Below, piece by piece: positions 10,192 to 17,762 of a DNA stretch of 30,280 nt (positions within the stretch are counted from its first letter, which is position 1; each line of letters begins with the position of its first letter). Origin of the DNA: Clostridia bacterium (GTDB lineage: Bacteria; Bacillota; Sulfobacillia; SLMV01). The position numbers and the translations under genes are program-made. The stretch is from assembly GCA_007136565.1 (NCBI GenBank), contig SLGS01000138.1, forward strand, positions 1 to 30,280, in the 5' to 3' direction. The notes below the pieces were generated by a model. It ran no database searches. It was not told the DNA's origin and saw only the letters and a program-made list of their open reading frames with translations.

Positions 10192-11784
10192 TCACGAGGT
10201 CCCGGCCCCAAAAAGACCGAGCCCTTTCCTCTGGTAGATCTGCATCCCTCCGACCCACGTGGAATCGACGCGAACTTCCGTGATTTCTCGCGCCGAGGTG
10301 AGATGCATGGGATCTCTATCCAGGATCACGAAATCCGCCGTCAATCCCGGAGCCAGGGAGCCCAGTCTCCCTTCGGCGGAAACGCCGTAGGCAGATCCCG
10401 CGGTGTAGGCGCGAAAGGCATCTTCAACGCCGATGCACTCACCGGGCATCCAGGCATTCCCATCCGCGTCGGTGCGAAAGGCGGCCATCGCCACGCCGGG
10501 GAGGGGATCCAGGGGAGCGACCGGTACATCCGACCCCAGAGCCAACGGCACGCCAGCGTTCGCCAGATCGCCCAGGCGATAGGCTCGTCGACCGCGATCC
10601 TCCCCCCAGTGCCTTCCGATGAGGGGTATGTCATCGGCGAGGTGAGCGGGTTGCATTGAAGCGATGATACCGCGGGCCGCCATCCTCGCCGGATGATCGT
10701 CCCGGAGCAGCTGGGCGTGCTCTATTCGCGCCCGAAGGTCTCCCCGATCCAATCTTTCCAGGGAGGAAATCGCCAATTCACACGCCGCATCCCCTATCGC
10801 GTGGATTACCGGGGGCATATCCAGGGCCGCAGCTCGCCGGACGAGATCCCGCAACTCGTCGCGGGAGAGGAGAGATAATCCGCGATAGCCATCCGAAGAC
10901 GATGAATAGGGTCGATCCATGTATGCCGTCTGGGAACCCAGGGACCCATCCAGCATTATCTTCACTCCGAGGACCTCGAAGCGGTCATCACCCATGCCTC
11001 CCATCAACCCGATCCGCTCGGCTGCCTCGAGGGATTCGGAGGGGATCGTCATCCAGATCCGCAGCGGCATGGTCTTCTCGCGTCCCATCCGGCCCAGCAC
11101 CCTGAAGGCCGTAGCTCCCTCGCAGGAAACGACACCGGTTAATCCCAGGGAGGCGGCCTCCAGCATCCCCGTCTCCACCGCTTTACCCAGACGATCGGCC
11201 GGGGGAGGCGGAACCAGGTCGAGGACCATGTTCATCGCCGTATCCAGCAGTATCCCCGTCGGGTCACCCCGTCCATCACGCGCGATTTCCCCACCCGCGG
11301 GATCCGGCGTTTGTGCCGATATACCGGCCGCCTCCAGAGCACGTGAGTTTACCCACAATGCGTGACAATCCCGGCTCATGAGGGCCACGGGCCTGTCTTC
11401 GATAACCCCGTCAATATCCCGTCGACCGGGGAATCTATCCGTCGACCACCGATTCTTATCCCAGCCCCCACCGCGAACCCACTTCCCGGGACCGGTATTC
11501 TCAATGTCCACCGTGGAAGCGAGCAATTCGAGGGCATGCTCCATCCCCTCTGCCCGCCGCAGGTCTACCCCACTCAATACGTTGACGCAATACTCCACAA
11601 AATGGGTATGCGAATCTATCATGCCTGGGAGAATAGTCCGGCCGCCTAGATCGATACGTTCCCGTGTCGAATGCGCCACTTCCCCCGCGGCGACTATGGC
11701 GTCACCATCTATCGTCAGCGAGTCCGCCACGGGCCGACTAGGATCCATGGTGTACACTATGCAATTCTCGAAAGCGATCCTCAC
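10192..11784 (-). CDS. YtcJ-type amidohydrolase (Amidohydro_3 family)
   Basis: Metal-dependent hydrolase, 530 residues. The N-terminal small beta domain (VRIAFENCIVYTMD...) is followed by the barrel entry LPGMIDSHTHFVEYC, with the HxH metal pair. Further family marks are GGGWDKNRW, a histidine-containing PPVIHAIGDAA segment, RIEHAQLL and LALGSDVPVAPLDP with the terminal barrel aspartate. The family hydrolyses N-acyl, formamide or related amide bonds; the substrate here cannot be deduced. GTG at 11784 was chosen because GAGGGGGG (11799-11792) lies seven bases upstream and the protein then starts as its relatives do; the frame extends to 12003 but only through non-conserved sequence. It is divergent from the RpiR-aminotransferase-CoA-transferase-thiolase operon, so it may supply that pathway with an amine or amino acid freed from an amide. 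Confidence 0.88.
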   Translation of the reverse strand: MRIAFENCIVYTMDPSRPVADSLTIDGDAIVAAGEVAHSTRERIDLGGRTILPGMIDSHTHFVEYCVNVLSGVDLRRAEGMEHALELLASTVDIENTGPGKWVRGGGWDKNRWSTDRFPGRRDIDGVIEDRPVALMSRDCHALWVNSRALEAAGISAQTPDPAGGEIARDGRGDPTGILLDTAMNMVLDLVPPPPADRLGKAVETGMLEAASLGLTGVVSCEGATAFRVLGRMGREKTMPLRIWMTIPSESLEAAERIGLMGGMGDDRFEVLGVKIMLDGSLGSQTAYMDRPYSSSSDGYRGLSLLSRDELRDLVRRAAALDMPPVIHAIGDAACELAISSLERLDRGDLRARIEHAQLLRDDHPARMAARGIIASMQPAHLADDIPLIGRHWGEDRGRRAYRLGDLANAGVPLALGSDVPVAPLDPLPGVAMAAFRTDADGNAWMPGECIGVEDAFRAYTAGSAYGVSAEGRLGSLAPGLTADFVILDRDPMHLTSAREITEVRVDSTWVGGMQIYQRKGLGLFGAGTS

Positions 11785-11804
11785 GGCACTACCCCCCTCG
11801 ATAT

Positions 11805-11822
11805 CCCGATGCATCCATCGGG
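11805..11822. repeat. Perfect 7-bp inverted repeat, possible operator
   Basis: CCCGATG-CATC-CATCGGG between the divergent amidohydrolase and rpiR-type regulator genes, 21 bp before the amidohydrolase GTG. It could be an operator of the neighbouring regulator or a small hairpin in the amidohydrolase 5' leader. Seen directly; the function is conjecture. Confidence 0.4.
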
Positions 11823-11970
11823 CGGTCATTCGACGACGCTCGAACACCCCGTAACTAGAGCAATACCCCGAGCTACCCCGACAAACCTGCAAGCGCGTGC
11901 GCCGGGATTCGAGTTCGCCGGTTGGTCGCACCTGGAGGGAATCGGAGGCAGGGGGCGAACAACTGGGTGA

Positions 11971-11999
11971 GTGACAAGGAAATTTCAATAGCCGATAAA
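11971..11999 (+). promoter_or_regulatory. Likely promoter of the rpiR-type operon
   Basis: Plus strand GTGACA (11971-11976), 17 bp, GATAAA (11994-11999). The leader would be about 14 nt, leaving the AGGAG at 12007-12011 just inside the transcript. Confidence 0.45.
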
Positions 12000-12019
12000 T
12001 CATGGCAGGAGATATTCAC

Positions 12020-12883
12020 ATGTCCGATGTAAGCGCACGGATCAAGAGAAACATCGACACCCTGACCGAATCACAACGCCGCCTCGCCGAATACGTGGTT
12101 TCAAATCGCGAGATGGCGGCCTTCCTGTCCACGGCGGAGTTGGGGAAGGCGACCGGTACTAGCCAATCCACCGTCGTTCGATTCGCCCGAAATCTCGGGT
12201 ATGCCGGCTATCCAGAATTCCAAGCGTCCCTGCAAAGTGACCTGCGAAATCAATTGACAACGGTTGACCGCCTCATGGGGAGCCTCCGGGACAACCACGG
12301 CGGTGAACACCTGGTGGACGCGGTGATGGGGGCAGACATCAGGTCTCTTCAGATGACGAGGCGACAATTGGACAGGGAAACCTTCCAGGCCGTCATAGAC
12401 TCCCTTTGGAGCGCCAATCGCATCCACATCATCGGCGCAAGAGGGGCATTCGGCCTCGCTCACGTCCTGGGCTTCGGCCTCAACTGGGTACTTCGAAACG
12501 CGAGCGTCCCGATGGTGGGTCCGGGAGAGGCCTTGGACAATATGATGCTCGTCGGCCCGGGGGATCTGGTCTTCGCGCTATCCTTCCCCCGCTACACCAG
12601 GAGCACTGTGGAGTTGCTCCGGCTGGCGAAACAACGCGGGACGACGACGGTAGCACTCACCGACAGCGTGATGTCACCCCTAACACCCCACGCAGACATG
12701 CTCCTGACTGCACAAAGCCAACAGGTATCCTATGCGGACTCCCTGTGTGCACCGCTCAGCGTCATCAATGCAATCCTGGCGGCCGTCGGTGCCCGCGATC
12801 GCGAGCTGACCGCCTCCGCCCTCGAGGAAATGGAAGACCTGTGGAGGAGCCACGGAACGTACACCGGAGAATCCAGGGTTTAG
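12020..12883 (+). CDS. RpiR/MurR-family transcriptional regulator with SIS domain
   Basis: 287 residues. N-terminal RpiR helix-turn-helix at about 1-77: LTESQRRLAEYVVSN, then FLSTAELGKATGTSQSTVVRFARNLGYAGYPEFQ, the typical recognition helix. A C-terminal SIS (sugar isomerase) domain at about 105-250 contains IHIIGARGAFGLAHVL and PGDLVFALSFPRYTRSTVELLRLAKQRGTTTVALTD. SIS domains normally bind phosphosugars, but members of this family also control amino acid and other catabolic genes. ATG 12020 was preferred over ATG 12002 because AGGAG (12007-12011) stands eight bases upstream. It is the first gene of an apparent operon, 32 bp before the aminotransferase, and divergent from the amidohydrolase, so it probably controls both transcripts. 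Confidence 0.9.
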   Translation: MSDVSARIKRNIDTLTESQRRLAEYVVSNREMAAFLSTAELGKATGTSQSTVVRFARNLGYAGYPEFQASLQSDLRNQLTTVDRLMGSLRDNHGGEHLVDAVMGADIRSLQMTRRQLDRETFQAVIDSLWSANRIHIIGARGAFGLAHVLGFGLNWVLRNASVPMVGPGEALDNMMLVGPGDLVFALSFPRYTRSTVELLRLAKQRGTTTVALTDSVMSPLTPHADMLLTAQSQQVSYADSLCAPLSVINAILAAVGARDRELTASALEEMEDLWRSHGTYTGESRV

Positions 12884-12915
12884 AATCGGGAAATGCATCG
12901 GAGGGGACGAGACAT

Positions 12916-14268
12916 ATGCGCAGATATGGACGCGGTGCGAACGTATTCTTCCGTAACGTACAAAAGGACCACCCCGTGATAGTCCGGGGAGAGGGCATAT
13001 ACCTCTACGACGACGAGGGCAACCGATATATCGATGGTTGCTCGGGTGCCTTGGTCACCAACATAGGTCACGGTGTGGAGCCCGTAGCCGAAGCCATTTA
13101 CCGGCAGGCTAAAACCCTGGCCTTTTCCCACCTGTCGCGGTTCGCATCCGAACCCCTGATGAAGCTCGGTGAGATGGTCGCCGGTATCGCCCCCCCGGGA
13201 TTGGGTCGCCTTTACATGGTCTCGGGCGGATCGGAAGCGACGGAGTCGGCGATGAAGATGGCGAGGCAGTACTTCCTGGAGCGAGACGGGACAAATAGCC
13301 CAAAGCACCTGGTGATTTCCCGGTGGAACTCCTTCCACGGTAATACCGTGGGCTCCATGTCCATGAGCGGGATCGTGCCCCGGAGGCGCCCTTATCAACC
13401 GTACCTACTCGACTTTCCCCACGTTAACGCACCCTACTGCTACAGGTGTCCATACGGTAGAGAGCCCGAAGAATGCGGCGTTCCCTGTGCCTACGAGCTG
13501 CAGCAGGCCATCGATATGGCGGGGGCGGAGTACGTCAGCGCCTTCATCGCCGAGCCCGTAGTGGGGGCGGCTGCGGGGGCCCTCGTGCCGCCGGCTGCCT
13601 ACCACAGGGCCGTCAGAGATATATGCGATCGTCACGATGTCTTGTACATAGCGGACGAGGTGATGACGGGATTCGGGAGGACGGGCGAGCACTTCGCCGT
13701 GGATCACTGGGACGCCGTCCCCGATATGATGACCCTAGCCAAGGGTATGGGCAGTGGCTACATGCCACTGGGTGGCGTGCTAGTTCGCGAGGATATCTGG
13801 TCCACCTTTTACCGCGGTACGGGACGTTTCGTGCACGGACACACGTACGGTGGAAATCCCCTGGCGTCCGCCGCCGGAGTGGCCGTGTTGGATTACTATC
13901 TCGAACATGACCTGGTACAAAACTCCTCGCAGATGGGTGCTATGCTCATGGAAAAGCTCGAACCCCTGGGCCGAAACCCACTGGTCGGGGATCTTCGAGG
14001 CATCGGCCTGATGATCGGCATTGAACTGGTCAGGGATAAGGGAACGAAAGAGCCATTCCCGCGTTCGCCCGGCGCCGTCGCGGAAAAGGCCACGGGATTG
14101 CTGATGGATGCCGGCGTTGTGGTTTACCCCGGCGGAGGCACCGTGGACGGAGAGGCGGGTGACCATTTCCTCGTAGGGCCACCCCTAACCATCGACGAGG
14201 CGGGGATCGAAGAACTGGCGGAAGGCATAATCTCAGGGTTGAATAGGCTGGCGGAAATCGAGAGCTAA
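12916..14268 (+). CDS. Class III pyridoxal-phosphate aminotransferase
   Basis: 450 residues, fold-type I PLP enzyme of the omega-/beta-amino acid aminotransferase group. SGGSEATESAMKMAR at about 103-117 is the phosphate-binding region, LYIADEVMTGFGRTG contains the ring-nitrogen aspartate D247, and TLAKGMGSGYMPLGG carries the Schiff-base lysine K276. A four-cysteine cluster CYRCPYGREPEECGVPC at 175-191 is seen in a subset of the family. ATG 12916 with GGAGGGG about nine bases upstream; the frame is open another 170 codons upstream, but only antisense or out of frame over the regulator gene. It sits directly between the RpiR-type regulator and the CoA-transferase. The exact amino donor is unknown; genomic context suggests an amino acid whose keto product is activated to a CoA thioester. 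Confidence 0.93.
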   Translation: MRRYGRGANVFFRNVQKDHPVIVRGEGIYLYDDEGNRYIDGCSGALVTNIGHGVEPVAEAIYRQAKTLAFSHLSRFASEPLMKLGEMVAGIAPPGLGRLYMVSGGSEATESAMKMARQYFLERDGTNSPKHLVISRWNSFHGNTVGSMSMSGIVPRRRPYQPYLLDFPHVNAPYCYRCPYGREPEECGVPCAYELQQAIDMAGAEYVSAFIAEPVVGAAAGALVPPAAYHRAVRDICDRHDVLYIADEVMTGFGRTGEHFAVDHWDAVPDMMTLAKGMGSGYMPLGGVLVREDIWSTFYRGTGRFVHGHTYGGNPLASAAGVAVLDYYLEHDLVQNSSQMGAMLMEKLEPLGRNPLVGDLRGIGLMIGIELVRDKGTKEPFPRSPGAVAEKATGLLMDAGVVVYPGGGTVDGEAGDHFLVGPPLTIDEAGIEELAEGIISGLNRLAEIES

Positions 14269-14303
14269 TCCCCCGGAAACCGAATCGGGAAAGGAAGAGT
14301 GTT

Positions 14304-15530
14304 ATGCTCGAAAACAATGAAGCGCGGCGCCCCCTCGAGGGCATCCGCGTACTGTCGGTGGAACAGTTTATCACCGGACCCTATTGCACCCAACTGCTGG
14401 CGGATTTCGGCGCGGAAATAATCAAGATCGAACGCCCGGGTTCCGGCGATCCCCGCAGGACCATGGGGCCTTACATCCAAACCGATGACGGCGCCACAGT
14501 TAGCGGGGGATTCATAGAGTACAATCGCAGTAAAAAGAGCGTCACCCTCAACATGGCTTCGGACGAGGGAAAGGACATCTTTAGACGCCTGGCCGAACGC
14601 TCGGACGTCGTCGTGGAAAACCTCCGCCCGGGATCGATGAAGAAACTCGGGCTGGGATACGATGAGTTGTCGAGCATGAATCCGCGCCTGGTGTACGCCG
14701 CCATCAGCGGCTTCGGGCAAATGGAAGAATATGCTGGACCGTATCAGAACTGGCCGGCCTTCGATATCGTATCGGAGGCGATGTCCGGCATCATGGATAT
14801 CGTGGGCTTCGAAGATCGTCCACCGACGTACACCATTTACGGGATGGCCGATATCTACGCGGGACTGGTGAACGCCCTGTCGATAATGATGGCCCTTTTC
14901 CAAAGGGAGATGACCGGACGGGGGCAAAGGGTTGATACCTCGATGTACGACAGCATGGTTTCTCTGAACGAACGGTCCGTAGCCCTCTACTCCCTCACCG
15001 GCGAAGTGCCGACGAGGGGCAAGGAACGGGTCCTCGGCCCACGGGGAGCCTACGCCACCAAGAACGGATACGTCGCCATCAACATCCCGACCGACGACAT
15101 GTGGGGACGCCTGGCCAGCGCCATGGGGCGCGAGGACCTTATCGATGATCCGCGATGCGCCAGGGGACCGGACCGGGCGAATAACGACGACTACATCCGA
15201 TCCCAAATGGAGCAATGGCTCAGCGAGTTCACCAGGGAAGAGGCGGTCGAGCTGCTGCAGCGAGCCGGCGTACCCGCCGGGCCCGTGCAAAACGTAGAGG
15301 ACGTTTTCAACTGTCCCCAGGTCCAAGCCCGCCACATGCTCCTCGATGTTCCACATCCTGACATCGGAAGTGTGAAGATGGCTCGTTCACCCATGCGTCT
15401 TTCGGGCAGCCCCGAGGTACACGCGGGCCCTCCTCCAGGACTCGGTGAACACACCCGGGAACTACTGCGCGAGCTCCTGGGGTTAGCCGACGACGAGATC
15501 TCCAGGTTGCAGGGCGAAAACGTCATATAG
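14304..15530 (+). CDS. CaiB/BaiF family III CoA-transferase
   Basis: 408 residues. Family III CoA-transferases move CoA between a donor thioester and a carboxylic acid through an aspartyl intermediate. Visible hallmarks are GIRVLSVEQFITGPYCTQLLADFGAEIIKIERPGSGD at 13-49, SVTLNM at 79-84, VVVENLRPGSMKKLGLGY at 102-119 and GMADIYAGLVNAL at 180-192, where D183 aligns with the catalytic aspartate of CaiB and formyl-CoA transferase. GRGQRVDTSMYDSM and a C-terminal RAGVPAGPVQNVEDVFNCPQV segment complete the pattern. ATG 14304 with AAGGAAGAG upstream. It lies 35 bp after the aminotransferase and 17 bp before the thiolase, so it probably activates the keto acid made by the former for cleavage by the latter. 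Confidence 0.94.
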   Translation: MLENNEARRPLEGIRVLSVEQFITGPYCTQLLADFGAEIIKIERPGSGDPRRTMGPYIQTDDGATVSGGFIEYNRSKKSVTLNMASDEGKDIFRRLAERSDVVVENLRPGSMKKLGLGYDELSSMNPRLVYAAISGFGQMEEYAGPYQNWPAFDIVSEAMSGIMDIVGFEDRPPTYTIYGMADIYAGLVNALSIMMALFQREMTGRGQRVDTSMYDSMVSLNERSVALYSLTGEVPTRGKERVLGPRGAYATKNGYVAINIPTDDMWGRLASAMGREDLIDDPRCARGPDRANNDDYIRSQMEQWLSEFTREEAVELLQRAGVPAGPVQNVEDVFNCPQVQARHMLLDVPHPDIGSVKMARSPMRLSGSPEVHAGPPPGLGEHTRELLRELLGLADDEISRLQGENVI

Positions 15531-15547
15531 AGAGGACTTGATATGAG

Positions 15548-16729
15548 ATGCAAGATCAGATCTTCATCGCCGGAACCGTGAGAACGCCCATCGGCAAGTT
15601 CGGCGGAGCCCTCTCGAAGTTGGATGCAGCAAAGCTGGGTAGCATTGCAGGCTCGGAAGCCCTCTGGCGCGCTCAAATCGATCCCTCGACCGTCGACGAG
15701 GTGATCGTATCGAATGCGCGCCAGGCCGGAACCGGGCCCAATCTCGGCCGCCAGGTGGCGGCGCGCACCGGACTCCCCCAAGAAATTCCAGGCTACACGG
15801 TGAACATGGCCTGCGGCTCGGGCCTGAAGGCCGTGGAGTTGGCATTTAACTCGATCGCGGCGGGAAAAGGAGAGTGCGTCCTGGTCGTCGGCACCGAATC
15901 CATGAGCCGAATCCCCTATATCCTCGACGGTGCGCGATGGGGTTACAAGCTGGGTAACTCCACCCTGCACGACGCCCTCTACAGGGACGGCTTCATCTGC
16001 GCCCTGAGCAACCAACACATGGGCATGACCGCCGAACATCTCGCCGACGTCTACGGCATATCCAGGGAAGAGAGCGATGCGTTCGCTGTGAAGTCCCACG
16101 CCAAGGCCGTGGCTGCCATCGAGGATGGGGCGTTCAACTCTCAAGTCATTCCTGTGGCGGTACCCGGGAGGCGGGGTGAGACCCTCCTCATCGAAGAGGA
16201 CGAATGCCCGAGGCCGGACACTTCACCGGAAAAGGTGGCCGGGCTACCGCCGGTATTTACCGAGGAAGGGCAAGTCACCGCCGGCAACGCATCGGCCATA
16301 GCCGACGGTGCCGCCGCAATGGTGGTGATGTCCGGGGATTACGCTCGAAGGAATGGGTTGACGCCGGGCACCCGGATCCTCGCATTCTCCCAGGTCGGGG
16401 TCGATCCGAACCTCATGGGTATAGGTCCGGTTCCGGCGGTGAAGTCACTCCTGGCTGACATCGGAGGCTCGCTTTCCGACTTCAATACCATCGAGCTCAA
16501 TGAAGCCTTTGCCGTCCAGGCCCTAGCCTGCCTGCGGGACCTGGGGCTGGACGAAGATGTGGTAAATCCCCATGGCGGGGCAATAGCCCTCGGGCATCCC
16601 ATCGGTATGACGGGAATCAGGATGCTGGTGAACCTCGATCACCACCTCTCCGGGGATGGCAAGGGCCTGGCCACACTGTGCATAAACGGGGGGATGGGAA
16701 TGGCGGTGGCCGTAGAGTCCGCGGGATGA
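15548..16729 (+). CDS. Thiolase (acetyl-CoA C-acyltransferase)
   Basis: 393 residues, standard length for a degradative or biosynthetic thiolase. The catalytic apparatus is complete: nucleophilic C89 in NMACGSGLKAVE, GHPIG histidine at about 350 in NPHGGAIALGHPIGMTG, and C378 in LCINGGMGMA. It condenses or cleaves beta-ketoacyl-CoA with CoA. The residues before the nucleophile (NMAC) and the NPHG motif differ from the usual N-x-x-C/NVNG of acetoacetyl-CoA thiolases, which may reflect a different acyl substrate. ATG 15548 with GAGAGGA about ten bases upstream, 17 bp behind the CoA-transferase. No hydroxyacyl-CoA dehydrogenase or enoyl-CoA hydratase is adjacent, so this is not a normal beta-oxidation operon. 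Last gene of the cluster. Confidence 0.95.
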   Translation: MQDQIFIAGTVRTPIGKFGGALSKLDAAKLGSIAGSEALWRAQIDPSTVDEVIVSNARQAGTGPNLGRQVAARTGLPQEIPGYTVNMACGSGLKAVELAFNSIAAGKGECVLVVGTESMSRIPYILDGARWGYKLGNSTLHDALYRDGFICALSNQHMGMTAEHLADVYGISREESDAFAVKSHAKAVAAIEDGAFNSQVIPVAVPGRRGETLLIEEDECPRPDTSPEKVAGLPPVFTEEGQVTAGNASAIADGAAAMVVMSGDYARRNGLTPGTRILAFSQVGVDPNLMGIGPVPAVKSLLADIGGSLSDFNTIELNEAFAVQALACLRDLGLDEDVVNPHGGAIALGHPIGMTGIRMLVNLDHHLSGDGKGLATLCINGGMGMAVAVESAG

Positions 16730-16772
16730 TGAAGTGCGGCCCTGGACGCCCGATTCCGCCCGGACAATGAGA

Positions 16773-16802
16773 GTGGGGTGAGACCGCTTCGTCTCACCCC
16801 AC
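16773..16802. terminator. Hairpin between thiolase and tRNA-Arg
   Basis: Perfect 12-bp inverted repeat (16773-16784 and 16791-16802) with a six-base loop. It lies between the thiolase stop (plus) and the tRNA 3' end (minus). Neither side has a real U-tract, so termination is likely from position and stability but not certain. Confidence 0.55.
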
Positions 16803-16808
16803 CGGATG

Positions 16809-16882
16809 TGCGCCTAGCAGGACTCGAACCTGCGCTCCCGGCTCCGGAGGCCGGTGCTCTAATCCGACTGAGCTATAGGCGC
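16809..16882 (-). tRNA. tRNA-Arg (anticodon CCG)
   Basis: Minus strand cloverleaf: acceptor GCGCCTA/TAGGCGC, D arm GCTC...GAGC, anticodon stem CCGGC/GCCGG with loop CTCCGGA so the anticodon is CCG (reads CGG), T arm CAGG-TTCGAGT-CCTG, discriminator A at 16809. The 3' CCA is not encoded. It has its own promoter upstream. Confidence 0.97.
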
Positions 16883-16896
16883 GATTGGTAACAGTA

Positions 16897-16925
16897 ATTA
16901 TAGATTAGGACCCTTGCGCTTTCAA
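16897..16925 (-). promoter_or_regulatory. Near-consensus promoter of tRNA-Arg
   Basis: Minus strand TTGAAA (16925-16920), 17 bp, perfect TATAAT (16902-16897). The start would be about 8 bases before the mature tRNA 5' end. Confidence 0.85.
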
Positions 16926-16931
16926 GCGAGC

Positions 16932-17207
16932 CTAGCGATCCAAGATGACGAACAGCCCCAGGACGATGAACACTATTCCAGCGCCCAGGCGGATGTAGTC
17001 CGCCGGTATCAACCTCGTCAGTGCGGCTCCCAGGGTCACCGCCAGGAGAGTGCTAAACACCAAGGCAAGCGAGGAGCCGAGGAACACCGACCAAATGCTG
17101 CCCGATTCGGCACTGAGCATCATCGCCGCGAGCTGCGTCTTATCCCCCAGTTCCGCGAGGAATACCATGCCGAAAGCCGTTAATGCTATGCGCCAATCCA
17201 AGATCAT
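16932..17207 (-). CDS. UPF0016 (GDT1/MneA-type) cation transporter, single repeat
   Basis: 91 residues, three hydrophobic segments: ALTAFGMVFLAELGD, SVFLGSSLALVFSTLLAVTLGAAL and IRLGAGIVFIVLGLFVIL. The signature ELGDKTQ (about 19-25) is the metal-binding motif of UPF0016. Characterised relatives export manganese (bacterial MneA/Mnx type) or move Mn/Ca/H+ in eukaryotic Golgi. Most members have two such repeats; this one has a single repeat, so it would have to form an oligomer. ATG 17207 overlaps the stop of the Fur-family gene (ATGA), indicating coupled translation and suggesting that the regulator and transporter serve the same metal. An in-frame upstream start at 17261 would lie inside the Fur coding sequence and is not needed. 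Confidence 0.85.
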   Translation of the reverse strand: MILDWRIALTAFGMVFLAELGDKTQLAAMMLSAESGSIWSVFLGSSLALVFSTLLAVTLGAALTRLIPADYIRLGAGIVFIVLGLFVILDR

Positions 17208-17677
17208 CCCTCGTCTTCCTCGGCCCGTGATTCCTCGAGGATCTCCCGGCAGGCCCGGCATACTCCGTATATCTTCAGGTCGTGATCGACTATGGTAAAT
17301 CCCGTCGCATCGGCTATTCGATCTTCCACATCACCCAGGAGATCCTCGTCGACTTCCTCAATGGTTCCACAGCGCCCACAGATCAGGTGATGGTGCTGAT
17401 GGAGATCGCTGGTGAGCTCGTAGCGCGTCCTACCATCCCCGAAGTTGACTCCGCGGATGACGTTGAGCCTCTCGAGTAGATCCAGGGTCCGGTAGACGGT
17501 GGCCAGACCAACGTCGGGCAACTCATCGCGTACCAGCTGATGCAATTCTTCGGCGGAAGGGTGCTCCTCTTCGTGCTTGAGGAGTGTACCCACGATAATC
17601 CTTCGCTGGCGAGTAAGTTTGAAATCTTCCTCGCGCAAACGGCGATAAACCCTCTTCGCCTCGGCGGACTCCGGCAT
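17204..17677 (-). CDS. Fur-family metalloregulator
   Basis: 157 residues from ATG 17677 (GAGGTGA five bases upstream); a GTG at 17686 is an alternative. The N-terminal winged helix includes FKLTRQRRIIVGTLL, HPSAEELHQLVRDELPDVGLATVYRTLDLL, which is diagnostic for the Fur family. The C-terminal dimerisation domain contains HQHHHLICGRCGTIEEVD, with metal-ligand histidines and the first CxxC, and IYGVCRACRE with the second CxxC, giving the structural zinc site. Which metal it senses (Fe, Mn/PerR-like, Zn) cannot be fixed from the sequence. Coupling with the UPF0016 gene points to manganese or peroxide stress. Its own promoter overlaps the end of the upstream gene. Confidence 0.92.
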   Translation of the reverse strand: MPESAEAKRVYRRLREEDFKLTRQRRIIVGTLLKHEEEHPSAEELHQLVRDELPDVGLATVYRTLDLLERLNVIRGVNFGDGRTRYELTSDLHQHHHLICGRCGTIEEVDEDLLGDVEDRIADATGFTIVDHDLKIYGVCRACREILEESRAEEDEG

Positions 17678-17733
17678 GCCGCTCACCTCAAGTTCCCTGG
17701 GGGCCCAGCCGGATACCCCCTCGAATCGCTCTA

Positions 17734-17762
17734 ATATTACACCCGGCTCCGACGGGCTTCAA
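17734..17762 (-). promoter_or_regulatory. Promoter of the fur-type/UPF0016 pair
   Basis: Minus strand TTGAAG (17762-17757), 17 bp, TAATAT (17739-17734). The -35 overlaps the stop codon of the preceding gene at 17759. The -10 lies within the small palindrome TAATATTA (17732-17739), a possible core of an autoregulatory site. Confidence 0.6.

Noticed and set aside
12406..12915. 170-codon upstream extension of the aminotransferase frame
   Set aside because: It overlaps the conserved SIS domain of the RpiR-type regulator in another frame and has no family match; the good ribosome binding site is at the 12916 ATG.
14265..15356. A 363-codon open frame on the minus strand opposite the CoA-transferase gene
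   Set aside because: Antisense shadow of a well-conserved gene; the translation is rich in His/Arg/Gly with no recognisable domain. Similar long shadows at 9151-10020, 15191-16144 and 26116-27105 were rejected for the same reason.
15548..16729. Beta-oxidation operon
   Set aside because: There is a thiolase but no acyl-CoA dehydrogenase, enoyl-CoA hydratase or 3-hydroxyacyl-CoA dehydrogenase nearby.
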